Shown: positions 33,083 through 42,158 of the stretch, in pieces
Layout: the number at the start of each line of letters is the position of its first letter
Numbering within the stretch: position 1 is the first letter of the stretch
Origin: an uncultured Lachnospiraceae bacterium
Lineage (GTDB): Bacteria; Bacillota; Clostridia; Lachnospirales; Lachnospiraceae
Direction of reading: 5' to 3'
Length of the DNA: 64,000 nt
Assembly: GCA_946546945.1 (NCBI GenBank)
Contig: CAMNOU010000003.1
Location: 1 to 64,000, forward strand
Made by a program: the position numbers and the translations under genes
The notes under the pieces: model-generated
Told to the model about the DNA's origin: nothing
The model's database searches: none
What the model saw: only the letters and a program-made list of their open reading frames with translations

Positions 33083-34339
33083 TTATTTGATTTTCTTTGC
33101 AAAAAACCAGCATACTGCTGCAGCAATACCTAAGACGATACATAAATACCATAATGTATTGTATCCGGAATACTGGATAATGTAACCAAAGAGTGCTGTT
33201 AATGCCGCACCGATCAGATTTCCTACAAACATTACAGTAGAATGAGCGATCGGAATCTGATCGTTATCCTCAAACAAATCAGGATAACAGGAATAGGTTA
33301 ATGTTGTAAATGCACGCGGCAATGTACCATAAAGGATGATGAAGATCATCAGTAATCCTGCCGGCAGGTACATTAAGCATAAGTAAACAACGACTACGGA
33401 CAAGCAGGAGAAGATCATCAGTTTACGTCTTGTTTTCAGTTTGTCTGCCAGAATACCGTAAACAATAAATGCTACAATACCAAAAGCGGTTGCAAGGCTG
33501 TTCAGGTTGCCGGCTGCGACCTGGTCAATACCTAACTCTGTTGTCATGTAAGTAGGAATGTACTGACCGACACGCGCTACTGCACCGCCAACGAGTGTAA
33601 ATCCAACTGCAATGAGCCAAATCTGAGGTGTTTTGAATACGGCCATTTTCTTTGCAACTTTTTCGCTCTTGGAAAGAGCAGGTTTGTTTTTATTCCTCTC
33701 AGCAGCAGTTACCTGAATGCTTGCTACAATACCTTTGTTAATCGCAAAGAACCAAATGATCGCCAGGATGATGATTGTTACGATGATATAAAGATACACA
33801 CCGCTAAGACCAACTTTATTTGCTACAGTAGGAGCAAGACTAAAGTGAATAATCTGACCAAACATCATGCCTGTGTTCAGGATACCGGTTGCTGTGCCAA
33901 GCATCTTATTGCCCCGGAATACAGAACTGATTACAGACTGTGTCAGTATTTGGATCAGGCAGAACCCCAGAGCCTCAATGACTCGTCCAACAACAAGAAG
34001 AGCTACATTGCCTGCAAAGAGTCCGACAATGTTTCCAAGTGTGATGAACCCGATTGCCAATACACCCGCATAACGGGGTGACATTTTACTGATTACAAAA
34101 CCTGCCGGAAGCATTGCTACGATACATACCCACTGGAATACAGACATTACGACACCCATCGCGCCCATCTCCAACTGATATGCCTGCATAAAGTTGACCA
34201 GAATCGGAATGAACTTAAAGTTACTGAATCCTGCTGCAATCATGATCAGTGTACTTACTACAAGAATCAGAATCGCATGTTTCATAGAAATTGATGGATA
34301 ACCATTATTCCGGTTATCTGCACTGGCTGTGTGTTCCAT
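33083..34339 (-). CDS. MFS transporter
   Basis: A 418-residue 12-helix major facilitator, of the NarK/OxlT-like type by overall look. The conserved cytoplasmic loop between helices 2 and 3 reads GFVISKMSPRYAGVLAIG, and the matching loop in the second half reads GILADKLKTRRKLMIF. The start is ATG 34339 with GGGAGG upstream; the open frame goes to 34363. Encoded between the Fe-S protein and the GntP-like symporter. Expected to move a small organic anion or aromatic compound; substrate unknown. Confidence 0.87.
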   Translation of the reverse strand: MEHTASADNRNNGYPSISMKHAILILVVSTLIMIAAGFSNFKFIPILVNFMQAYQLEMGAMGVVMSVFQWVCIVAMLPAGFVISKMSPRYAGVLAIGFITLGNIVGLFAGNVALLVVGRVIEALGFCLIQILTQSVISSVFRGNKMLGTATGILNTGMMFGQIIHFSLAPTVANKVGLSGVYLYIIVTIIILAIIWFFAINKGIVASIQVTAAERNKNKPALSKSEKVAKKMAVFKTPQIWLIAVGFTLVGGAVARVGQYIPTYMTTELGIDQVAAGNLNSLATAFGIVAFIVYGILADKLKTRRKLMIFSCLSVVVVYLCLMYLPAGLLMIFIILYGTLPRAFTTLTYSCYPDLFEDNDQIPIAHSTVMFVGNLIGAALTALFGYIIQYSGYNTLWYLCIVLGIAAAVCWFFAKKIK

Positions 34340-34360
34340 AAAAACCTCCCTTAGTATATT

Positions 34361-34408
34361 CAAGTCTCGCCCGCCACTTAAGAAGTGGGGATCTTCTCAC
34401 ACTGAGAT
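34361..34408. repeat. Short palindromic repeat sharing ends with 3407-3526
   Basis: Begins CAAGTCTCGC and ends TCTCACACTGAGAT; both ends occur in inverted orientation at the outer edges of 3407-3526. The core has a CCACTT/AAGTGG hairpin. It separates the Fe-S protein and MFS genes. Confidence 0.65.
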
Positions 34409-34411
34409 ATA

Positions 34412-35059
34412 TTAATTTCCCAGACGACTTGGACGTCTTCTTCGTTGAAGTCCCCCTGTCTGCACCGCTGTTCCAACAGGAACCGGTTCTGAGGGGAGCT
34501 GCGGCTTCACCGCACCCGCCTTTTTAAACGCTGATTTCGGACATATCGTCTGATCATTCATCTGTTTTAATGCTGTTTCATCTTTTATGATGTGGATCAT
34601 TCCGGATCCGCCAAGAATGGAGCCTTCCGGTGCTGCCTTGATACACTCTCCGCATCCGTCACAAGAGGAAGGATCAATGTATAGGGTGTAACATCCGATG
34701 CAGACCATTTTGTCACATATCCTTCTGTTACAGTGCTTTTCCCACACGTCCGGATAGGTATCCAGGGAATCCAGCACTGCCTGAACAGCAGCAACCGATA
34801 AAGGACATTCCCCATCAATCACAATGGTGCTGCAAAGATCTCTGAGGAGAATCATGTCATCCCCTCTGCCCTTTCCTCTGGCAATATCGAAAATGATGGT
34901 ATATATCTGATACAGACCATCTCTGCATATGGTCGTACGGCCGCATGCACCTTCCACTGCCCGGGACATACACGTCAAAGCCCAGTCTACCGGACAGCAA
35001 TTCTCATCCGACAAAGCCTGTTTATCAGGAAAACTGTCAAGTACTAATTCACACTTCAT
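34412..35059 (-). CDS. NuoF C-terminal-like Fe-S protein with degenerate cluster sites
   Basis: A 215-residue protein resembling only the C-terminal Fe-S part of the NADH dehydrogenase 51-kDa subunit (NuoF/HydB); the NADH/FMN domain is absent. Residues 35-90 follow the pattern CG-x-C-x-x-CR-G...L-x-D-L-x-x-x-I...C, but the second Cys is Thr42; C39, C45 and C85 remain. Residues 128-145 look like a ferredoxin loop, C133-x2-C136-x2-C139, with Ala143 where the fourth Cys should be. The tail is basic. It probably partners the flavoprotein encoded 13 bases upstream. Confidence 0.75.
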   Translation of the reverse strand: MKCELVLDSFPDKQALSDENCCPVDWALTCMSRAVEGACGRTTICRDGLYQIYTIIFDIARGKGRGDDMILLRDLCSTIVIDGECPLSVAAVQAVLDSLDTYPDVWEKHCNRRICDKMVCIGCYTLYIDPSSCDGCGECIKAAPEGSILGGSGMIHIIKDETALKQMNDQTICPKSAFKKAGAVKPQLPSEPVPVGTAVQTGGLQRRRRPSRLGN

Positions 35060-35072
35060 GGTTCGCTATTCC

Positions 35073-37172
35073 TCACTTTGTTGTATAGTCCATCCACGGA
35101 CAGACATGCCCGATATCGTTTCTCAGATCGCACTGCAGACATCGGTTCGCTTCATTCTGTGCCTGCTCCAGGGTATAGGTAAGATATACATCTTCCTCAT
35201 CCTGTGCTCTCTTAGCACCTCGCAGAATCTGCTCTATTCTTGGAAGTCCGGCAAAACCTTCCATGGTTCCGATTACAGGATCTGCCGTCCTGTCACATAA
35301 CTTCTCGTCAATCTCTCCGGACCCGCCAAGATATCTGTCAATCTCTGAAGCGGCATCACGGCCCTGTGCAATTGCATTGATTACAAAGCTGATGCCGGTA
35401 ATGGCATCGCCTGCGGCAAAGATTCCTTCACGGGATGTCCTGAACCCATCTACGACAGGATACCCAAAGCGATTGATCTCAATACCGAAGTTCTCAAACC
35501 CGTTCAGGCCGGTATGCTGACCGGTGGCAAAGATTACGCTGTCACAGGGAATCACCATCTGGCTGCCTTCCTTTGCGACTTCCGTTACCGTTCCGGTCGC
35601 TCTGTCATAGGTGGAGGATAACACGGTGTGTACACGCACTCCGGTAACACCTTCTTTTCCACCTTCGATTTCCTCAAAGGAACGTCCTGCAAAAAGGGCC
35701 ACGCCTTCGTCTATGGCTTCTTCCTGATCTTCTTTATCCGCCAGAATCTTATCCGGCTGCTCGATACAGGCAATATTAACCTGCAGTCCTTTTCGGATCA
35801 GAGAACGTGCCGCATCATATCCTACAGAGCCTGCTCCAATGACTATAACCGTCTTCCCCAGATAAGAGATATCTCTGCCCTCACGAAGATCTGCCAGTAC
35901 ATCAATGGCTGTATAAACCTGATCATAATCAGAACCCGGCATTTTCAGTTTCTTACCATGGCTCACACCAACAGCAACCAGCACTGCATCGTATCGTTCC
36001 TTCAGAGAACAGACATCCGAAATTTCTGTATTGCATTCCGCTCTGACACCGCTGTCCAGAATCGTCTGAATCTCCCGATTCACTCCCTCGATGGGAAGTC
36101 GGTAGGATGGAATTCCGCTTGTCATCGGTCCGCCCAGCTGCGGACGTTTCTCATATACATCCACATCATGCCCCTGCTTATTAAGATAGTAGGCCGCCGT
36201 GAGACCACATGGCCCACCGCCGACAATGGCCACCTTCTTTCCGGTGCGGGCTTTGTATGTAACCTTTTCCATCCATTTTTCATTGCTGGCATTTTCTGCT
36301 GCAAAACGTTTCAGATTCCGAATCGCTACCGGTTCATTCAGACCATTTCTCTTACACCCCAACTCACATTTGTGATTACAGATATGACCCAATACAAACG
36401 GGAATGGAACCTTCTCATGGAGAATTGCCATGGCCTGATTTATATTTCCCTCTTTAATCGCTCGGATATAAGCCGGAATATCAACATGTGCCGGGCATTC
36501 TGCGCTGCACGGAATCAACGCCTGTGTTCTGGCGATGTCGGTCCGGAACACACCCTCAAAATCCTGAAGCGCTCCGGTCGGACATACCTCTACGCAGGCC
36601 CCGCAGAAACGGCAGCCGGCTTCCGCCAGCGGTACATCTCCTTCTGTACCAATATAGGTAATTTTCCCTTCTCTGTTGTATTTGAGAATTCCTACACCTC
36701 TCAGATCCTTGCAGGCTCTCACACAGCGGCCGCACATAATACAGCGTTCCATCTCTCTTAGGATCAGCGGATTATCTGTATTTCTGTCATTGGTTGGCTT
36801 TGTGATGGTACGCAGTCTGGAATGTGTTACATCTGTATACTGAATAATTGCCTGCAGCTCGCATTTCAAATATGCCTTACAGGAAGAACAATCATGCGGG
36901 TGACCGGCCAGAAGGAATTCCAGAGCTACATTTCTCTGATGAATTACCTTTTCTGTCTTAAGGCTTACCGACATGCCTTCCTTCACGGGCGTCTCGCATG
37001 TTTTTACCACATGACCATCCACCTCAGCCACACATAAACCGCATTCGCCTATTACGGGCAGACTCGGATGTGTACACAGATGAGGAATATAAATACTGGC
37101 ATCCAATGCCGCTTCCAGGATCGTCTGCCCGGCTTTTGCTTCCACCGGGCGACCGTCTATCAATATCTTCAT
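35073..37172 (-). CDS. NuoG-N/GltD-like Fe-S flavoprotein (electron-input subunit)
   Basis: A 699-residue multi-domain oxidoreductase. A [2Fe-2S] domain (C33, C44, C47, C59) is followed by an H91-x3-C95-x2-C98-x5-C104 site and two [4Fe-4S] motifs (C144/147/150/154 and C187/190/193/197), as in NuoG and Fe-hydrogenase N-termini. Then comes a GltD-like part with its own Cys (222, 226, 265, 269, 273), an FAD loop GGGPCG (318-323), a second dinucleotide loop VIGAGSVG and the ATGQ/GIFAAGD motifs. It should take electrons from NAD(P)H and pass them along Fe-S centres. ATG 37172, 17 bases after the flavoprotein gene. Confidence 0.88.
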   Translation of the reverse strand: MKILIDGRPVEAKAGQTILEAALDASIYIPHLCTHPSLPVIGECGLCVAEVDGHVVKTCETPVKEGMSVSLKTEKVIHQRNVALEFLLAGHPHDCSSCKAYLKCELQAIIQYTDVTHSRLRTITKPTNDRNTDNPLILREMERCIMCGRCVRACKDLRGVGILKYNREGKITYIGTEGDVPLAEAGCRFCGACVEVCPTGALQDFEGVFRTDIARTQALIPCSAECPAHVDIPAYIRAIKEGNINQAMAILHEKVPFPFVLGHICNHKCELGCKRNGLNEPVAIRNLKRFAAENASNEKWMEKVTYKARTGKKVAIVGGGPCGLTAAYYLNKQGHDVDVYEKRPQLGGPMTSGIPSYRLPIEGVNREIQTILDSGVRAECNTEISDVCSLKERYDAVLVAVGVSHGKKLKMPGSDYDQVYTAIDVLADLREGRDISYLGKTVIVIGAGSVGYDAARSLIRKGLQVNIACIEQPDKILADKEDQEEAIDEGVALFAGRSFEEIEGGKEGVTGVRVHTVLSSTYDRATGTVTEVAKEGSQMVIPCDSVIFATGQHTGLNGFENFGIEINRFGYPVVDGFRTSREGIFAAGDAITGISFVINAIAQGRDAASEIDRYLGGSGEIDEKLCDRTADPVIGTMEGFAGLPRIEQILRGAKRAQDEEDVYLTYTLEQAQNEANRCLQCDLRNDIGHVCPWMDYTTK

Positions 37173-37189
37173 CAGAAACCTCACTCTTT

Positions 37190-38683
37190 TTATTCGTACT
37201 CAGCATCCAGCTTGTTCAAATACTCGATCGCATTTTCGCTGGCCATTCTTCCGGAGTTCAGGCAGAATGCCATGGTATTGCCGGGAAGAATGAACGGATA
37301 AGTATCGCCGCAGATATTCATGGCATCTGTTCCTACGGAATAAAGACCCGGGATTACTTTGTAATCCTCTGTCAGACAACGCATCTTGTAATCTGTCCTT
37401 ACGCCCCCAAGCGTTCCATAAGCACCGGGGAACTGCTGCAGCACATAAAATTTCGGGGTTTTCACAGGCCTCAGGAAGGATGGATCCTTGCCCATGATGT
37501 CATCCTTGTGATTTGCGCAGCAGGCATTGTACTCTTCCAGAGTCTCCAGGAAGCCCTCTTTATCGATACCTGTCTTCTCACAGAGATCATCGACAGAGTC
37601 GCATTCAAAATAGTATTTGTAACCTTCTGCTTTTGCCTGCTCAGCTGCTGCATCAAACTTGTCAAACACATCTTCACCCTGAACACCCGGGAAATCCACG
37701 CCTCTTGCTTTGTAATAAGCTAATGTATCCGCATCCATGATCGCGAAGCAGGTTCCCCATGGCTGGTATGCAATGGCATTGCCTGTGATACCTGTATTTC
37801 CGATTACATCCTCCGGAATGAAACGGCGCCCCAGCTTATTTACCCAGAGAATGGGCTGTCTGAATGCACCCTCAAGCGCGAAATGGTTTAAGTTATCAGG
37901 AATCTGGTACATCAGTTCCATGATACTCGGCTCTTTTCCTGCGCCTGCCTCCCATGCCATTCTCAGGCCATCGCCAACGTTTCCGGGAATACGGAACGAA
38001 TACAGGTTTTTGCCCCATTCAAATCCGGTTCTCTCTGTAATCAGCTTAGGATTATCTCCGAAACCGCCGCATGCCAGGATGACAACATCTGCATAAGCGG
38101 TGATGTCCTCTCCATCCGGTGCTTTCGCTTTCACACCGATCGCACGGCCATCCTCCATGATGACATTCGTTGCTGGAGACTCCAGTCTGAGATCTCCGCC
38201 CAGCTCCAGAAATCTCTCTGTCATTTTTTTGCACATCGTAGAAGCAACACGAGGCGCTACCTTCTGACCTGGCGCAGGCGCAACAGGGTGTCTTACCTGT
38301 TCAGCGGACGCATACTGTTTCATTCTGACCGGAGTGTATTTTGTATTTCCTTCGAACACAAAGTTAACACCCATGTTTTCCAGCCATTCAATCGTAGATG
38401 CTGTCTTTTTGTAATATTCCATTACAAGTCTTGCATCTGCTTTCCAATGCACATAGTGCATATGCTTCTCAAATATTTCTTCCGGTGTGTAGTTGTAACC
38501 GGCCATTCTCTGCTGGCGGGATCCTACTGCCAGCGGACTGATACCCATGTTGGCTGCACCGCCTGTGGTATTGTTTTTTTCAAAGGTAATAACCTTTGCT
38601 CCGAGCTCTGCAGCTGCTACAGATGCCGCAAGTCCTGATAATCCGGCTGCGCATACGATTACATCAGCTTCAAGTGTGATCAT
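37190..38683 (-). CDS. Cytosolic fumarate-reductase-like flavoprotein (FAD_binding_2)
   Basis: A 497-residue FAD protein of the fumarate reductase/urocanate reductase/3-ketosteroid dehydrogenase superfamily. The N-terminal dinucleotide motif is DVIVCAAGLSGLAASV, with Ala at the first Gly of GxGxxG, then the E35 ribose ligand and TGGAANMG. Further family marks: VILACGGFGDNPKL, TLGGVRTDYKMR, GLYSVGTDAMNICGD and GRMASENA. There is no signal peptide, heme site or FMN-attachment domain, so it works in the cytosol. It probably reduces an activated C=C bond using electrons from the next genes. Substrate unknown. Confidence 0.85.
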   Translation of the reverse strand: MITLEADVIVCAAGLSGLAASVAAAELGAKVITFEKNNTTGGAANMGISPLAVGSRQQRMAGYNYTPEEIFEKHMHYVHWKADARLVMEYYKKTASTIEWLENMGVNFVFEGNTKYTPVRMKQYASAEQVRHPVAPAPGQKVAPRVASTMCKKMTERFLELGGDLRLESPATNVIMEDGRAIGVKAKAPDGEDITAYADVVILACGGFGDNPKLITERTGFEWGKNLYSFRIPGNVGDGLRMAWEAGAGKEPSIMELMYQIPDNLNHFALEGAFRQPILWVNKLGRRFIPEDVIGNTGITGNAIAYQPWGTCFAIMDADTLAYYKARGVDFPGVQGEDVFDKFDAAAEQAKAEGYKYYFECDSVDDLCEKTGIDKEGFLETLEEYNACCANHKDDIMGKDPSFLRPVKTPKFYVLQQFPGAYGTLGGVRTDYKMRCLTEDYKVIPGLYSVGTDAMNICGDTYPFILPGNTMAFCLNSGRMASENAIEYLNKLDAEYE

Positions 38684-38701
38684 TTTTTCTTCCTCTCTCT
38701 C

Positions 38702-39655
38702 TTAATTGTGTACATCACGATTTGGTTTCAATGGTTCCAGATAAGCGCCCCATGTCTCACGCGCCTCTTTTATCTTAAGCTTGTCCTCTTCTGTAAACTG
38801 ATATCCCATCTTCGCTTTCTTAACCGAATCACCCATTGCTTTGTCATGCGTGATTCCGCCGAACATGGAGAAGCGGGATACCTCAATCCCTCCATCCCAT
38901 TTCACTTTCTCGATAGTTCCGTCTTCTCCGATTACGGGATCGCCAGCCACGTCACAGATGGCACATTTCAGTCTTCCGTTCCGCAGAACCAGCAGATCGG
39001 AATGACAGATCGGACATGCTTCCGGTTTGTCGCCCAAATACTCGACCGGACCGCTGTCGCCCAGCTGAGAAGCAAGTCTCTTGCCAAGCAGAGCCGCTCT
39101 GTCAATATGCTCCTGTTTTAATGCAACGATTCCAAGTGCAGGAGTTCCTGTCACTGCCAGCTGATCCACCAAATTCATCTGGCTGCAGATCAACTCAGTC
39201 CCGTAGAAATTCAGAACAGGTGACTGCAATGAATTCCAGTCAGAACCTGCCACAGCAATGGTTGCAACCGGACGGCGGAGTTTGGGATCGCCCTTTCTCT
39301 TATTTGCCTGAGATGCGCTGTAGCCAAATCCGTGAAGTCTGTTTACAAGAACACCAAGGATACCTGGCGGGAGCAGATGATATGCCGGAGCAGCGATAAT
39401 CAATCCGTTTGCGTCATCGATCTCTTTCATCAGGGAATAGAAATCATCTTCATCCCAGTTATATTTACATCGCATTGGCTTTCCGCTTCTGCCAAGCCAT
39501 GTACAGACTTCACATCCTGTACATGCTTTGATGTCATAATCATGCAATCGGGCAAAGGCAACTTCATGTCCTTCTTCTTCTACAGCCTTTAATGCGGCTT
39601 TTAAAAGAATCTCACTGTTGCTGACTTCGCGTCCTGCTGAAATACCTAAAACCTT
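38702..39655 (-). CDS. Flavodoxin-fold oxidoreductase with C-terminal zinc ribbon
   Basis: A 317-residue protein: flavodoxin-like NAD(P)H:FMN reductase domain (about 1-200) with C46-x2-C49-x2-C52 and C64, then a zinc ribbon (CPICHSDLLVLRNGRLKCAICD) near 212-235 and a basic helical tail. It is the first gene of the operon. The start is ATG 39655; the open frame goes to 39676. The protein encoded at 61730-62722 has the same layout, with Cys at the same residue numbers 46, 49, 52 and 64. Role probably flavin or quinone-like substrate reduction. Confidence 0.83.
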   Translation of the reverse strand, partial: KVLGISAGREVSNSEILLKAALKAVEEEGHEVAFARLHDYDIKACTGCEVCTWLGRSGKPMRCKYNWDEDDFYSLMKEIDDANGLIIAAPAYHLLPPGILGVLVNRLHGFGYSASQANKRKGDPKLRRPVATIAVAGSDWNSLQSPVLNFYGTELICSQMNLVDQLAVTGTPALGIVALKQEHIDRAALLGKRLASQLGDSGPVEYLGDKPEACPICHSDLLVLRNGRLKCAICDVAGDPVIGEDGTIEKVKWDGGIEVSRFSMFGGITHDKAMGDSVKKAKMGYQFTEEDKLKIKEARETWGAYLEPLKPNRDVHN

Positions 39656-39875
39656 CATACTACCTATCCTCCTCAATCAATTCATTTGCGTAACCTTGCT
39701 CCACTTCCATCATTCTACCTTTGGCCTTCTGCTTCTTCAACGGGCCCTTGTACAAATTCCACAATGGCAAAAAATGTTATTTTGGACTTTTGCACAAACA
39801 CAGGTTTACTAATCATTTGTCATATGTTATAAATTAGGGAAAGGATATGGAGAATAAGACACTTGGAGGAAGATT

Positions 39876-41405
39876 ATGAAACTACCTGTCGCCATTATCA
39901 CAGAGTATTTATCCGCATGGAATCCTGTCTCACATTTCATAACCTCAGAAGAACAGCTGATGTTTGACAATGTGAGTATTGTTTATTCTGAACAATCATT
40001 ATTCCTGGACAGCACACTCTATCTCATTCGTTCAGAAGAAGACCTTGCGAACATGACAGCCGGGACTGCCATTTTCCCCGGAAAACTCTCCGCCTGTCCG
40101 GAAACAGTCAGCGTTATTGAGATTGATTATCCGGATTCACCGGAGAAACTATGTTCTGAAATCAGTCTGTGCATTCACAGCTACTCCGATTGGGCAGAAC
40201 AGTTAAATCTTTCCATCATTTCGGGCTGCACGATCCAGACTCTGGTTGATCTCAGTGAACCATATCTGAAAAATCCATTTGTGATATTCAATGGTACGTT
40301 TGACTGTGTTGCCGCTTCCAGCAATATCACAGAGGACGATCCCCTGTATTATGATGTCAAGAAGCATGGCAAACCATCACCGGAAACGATGCTTCTGTTA
40401 TCCGAACACAACAAAAACAGGAAGATTGAGAACGGTTTGTTTTACTCCGGGAAAAAATACAGACTTTCAAAAGGAATCGCCGACTATTATGAGATTTTTG
40501 TAGATTTTGCAGCCGACGGTTCACTTTCCTACGGTTTTAATATGCGCTTCAAATACAGTCCGGTATCCCCGGGATCACTGGCGATCATCGGAATATTCAC
40601 GGAAAAGCTGGCTCAGTTTATTGATTTGAACCACACTAAAGATGAAAATACAGGCATCATCTCTTTTAATGAGTACCTCTTTCCGCGTGTATTGGATCAA
40701 GATCCGGATGCCATGAAGCTTGCATCCAATTTCCCGCCGTTTGCAAGGGATTATATGATTATTACTTCAAATAACAGTTCCTTCCGCGGCATCTCCAATA
40801 ACATCCTGAGCACGACACCGGGTTCCTGCCTCTTCTGCCATGACAAACGTTACTATATCTTTATCCCGACGGAACTGTTTGATGAGAAATCCTTCTACTA
40901 TATTCACCATCAGGAAAAGCGTATCGCAGACGTTTCTTCTTCTTATAAGATTGTCATTGGCATCAGCGGTCCGGTCATCGGATACCATGGTCTGGAATCT
41001 GCCTGCCATCAGGCTGTCCGTGCGCTTGAACTGTCAGACAAAGCGTATTCTCACACCTATGATAATGAGTATCTGCTTTTATACCGCGACATTGCCTTGT
41101 TTGACATGGCTGGTTATTACAGTAAGCATCACCAGGTAAAGAGTTTCTCACCGATTGGATATCTGCGTATGAAGGATCATGATATAAAACACGGAACAAA
41201 TTACTGTGAGTTTATAAAGACTTATATTATGAATGGCTGTAATGCTGCAGCCACAGCTCAGAAACTGTTTTTACACAAAAACAGTATTATTTACAGAGTG
41301 GATAAGCTAAAAGAAAGATTCGGGCTTAATATCAGCAGCACCTACGAACAGTTCCTGTTCCTGATGTCATGCATTACGGATGAAGCGAAAGAAGAGTCCG
41401 ATTGA
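39876..41405 (+). CDS. PucR-family transcriptional regulator, divergent from the polyphenol-like operon
   Basis: A 509-residue regulator. The C-terminus has the PucR helix-turn-helix (CNAAATAQKLFLHKNSIIYRVDKLKERFGLNISS), preceded by a GGDEF-like/CdaR linker region; the N-terminal 200 residues are a ligand or sensor region with no motif I recognise. The gene diverges from the operon starting at 39655, with 220 bases between, the usual arrangement for a pathway-specific activator. GGAGG precedes the ATG at 39876. It ends at the hairpin at 41406-41469. Confidence 0.87.
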   Translation: MKLPVAIITEYLSAWNPVSHFITSEEQLMFDNVSIVYSEQSLFLDSTLYLIRSEEDLANMTAGTAIFPGKLSACPETVSVIEIDYPDSPEKLCSEISLCIHSYSDWAEQLNLSIISGCTIQTLVDLSEPYLKNPFVIFNGTFDCVAASSNITEDDPLYYDVKKHGKPSPETMLLLSEHNKNRKIENGLFYSGKKYRLSKGIADYYEIFVDFAADGSLSYGFNMRFKYSPVSPGSLAIIGIFTEKLAQFIDLNHTKDENTGIISFNEYLFPRVLDQDPDAMKLASNFPPFARDYMIITSNNSSFRGISNNILSTTPGSCLFCHDKRYYIFIPTELFDEKSFYYIHHQEKRIADVSSSYKIVIGISGPVIGYHGLESACHQAVRALELSDKAYSHTYDNEYLLLYRDIALFDMAGYYSKHHQVKSFSPIGYLRMKDHDIKHGTNYCEFIKTYIMNGCNAAATAQKLFLHKNSIIYRVDKLKERFGLNISSTYEQFLFLMSCITDEAKEESD

Positions 41406-41469
41406 AAAAACGACATGAAATACGCACAGCTCTCAGCCAGGGGCCGCGGCAGTATTTCATGTCGTTTTT
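41406..41469. terminator. Terminator after the PucR-type gene
   Basis: Perfect 18-bp stem: AAAAACGACATGAAATAC (41406-41423) with GTATTTCATGTCGTTTTT (41452-41469), 28-base loop, T-run at the end; A-run at the other end makes it bidirectional. Confidence 0.88.
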
Positions 41470-41542
41470 ATTCTTATGCGCTTCATATTGATTCTACTGG
41501 TTTTACACTGATCAGCTCATCCGGGAATCAAATGCGCCTTCT

Positions 41543-42115
41543 TTATTTTTTCATTAATCCCGCGCCGGCATTCCATGCCTGGCCGACTTTTTCTCCGGTC
41601 ACATAGTAACCGTGCTGGAACTGATCAAAGATCAGTGCATTTAACTTTGCGGGATCAACTTTTCCGTTTTCAGATAACACACTCTCCTCTGCAGCGGTAT
41701 TGATGATTTTTCCGACGATGCAGTAAAAACTATCTGTCTGTACCACTTCCGCCAGCTCACATTCCATCACGACCGGAAACTCATCGATGACCGGGGCATT
41801 CACAAATGTGCTTTTTTCTGCATGGTATCCTGTCCGTTCGAATTTGTCGGGCATCTTGTTGCCGGTGGCAATTCCGAAAAAGTCGGCTGCATCCATATGT
41901 GCTTTATCGGCAATGCTTACCGTAAATGCCTTTGTCTTCAGAAGGTTCTGTGTCGTTTTGTGCTCTTCATCAATAAACAAAGCGATTCGATCGCCATTGC
42001 AGATCATGCCCCAGGCTGCATTCATGACATTTACTGTGCCATCCTCTCCATAAGCTGCAACCATCAATACCGGCATGGGATATACTGCCTGTACAACTCC
42101 AAGATTCTTTTTCAT
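41543..42115 (-). CDS. Flavin reductase-like FMN-binding protein
   Basis: A 190-residue split-barrel flavin reductase-like protein (flavoredoxin type). It has PMPVLMVAAYGEDGTVNVMNAAWGMICNGDRIALFI, then TQNLLKTKAFTVSIADKAHMDAADFFGIATGNKMPDKFERTGY, both typical of the family. It likely binds FMN and moves electrons to Fe-S or flavin partners. It reads leftward after the SnoaL-like gene (gap 43 bases), so both probably belong to the HxlR-controlled unit. Confidence 0.88.
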   Translation of the reverse strand: MKKNLGVVQAVYPMPVLMVAAYGEDGTVNVMNAAWGMICNGDRIALFIDEEHKTTQNLLKTKAFTVSIADKAHMDAADFFGIATGNKMPDKFERTGYHAEKSTFVNAPVIDEFPVVMECELAEVVQTDSFYCIVGKIINTAAEESVLSENGKVDPAKLNALIFDQFQHGYYVTGEKVGQAWNAGAGLMKK

Positions 42116-42158
42116 GATTCACTTTTCCTTTCTATATCTGTGCTTTCATAAAATCCAG

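Noticed and set aside
35628-36761. 377-codon plus-strand open frame
   Set aside because: Antisense to the Fe-S flavoprotein gene; composition is that of a shadow frame.
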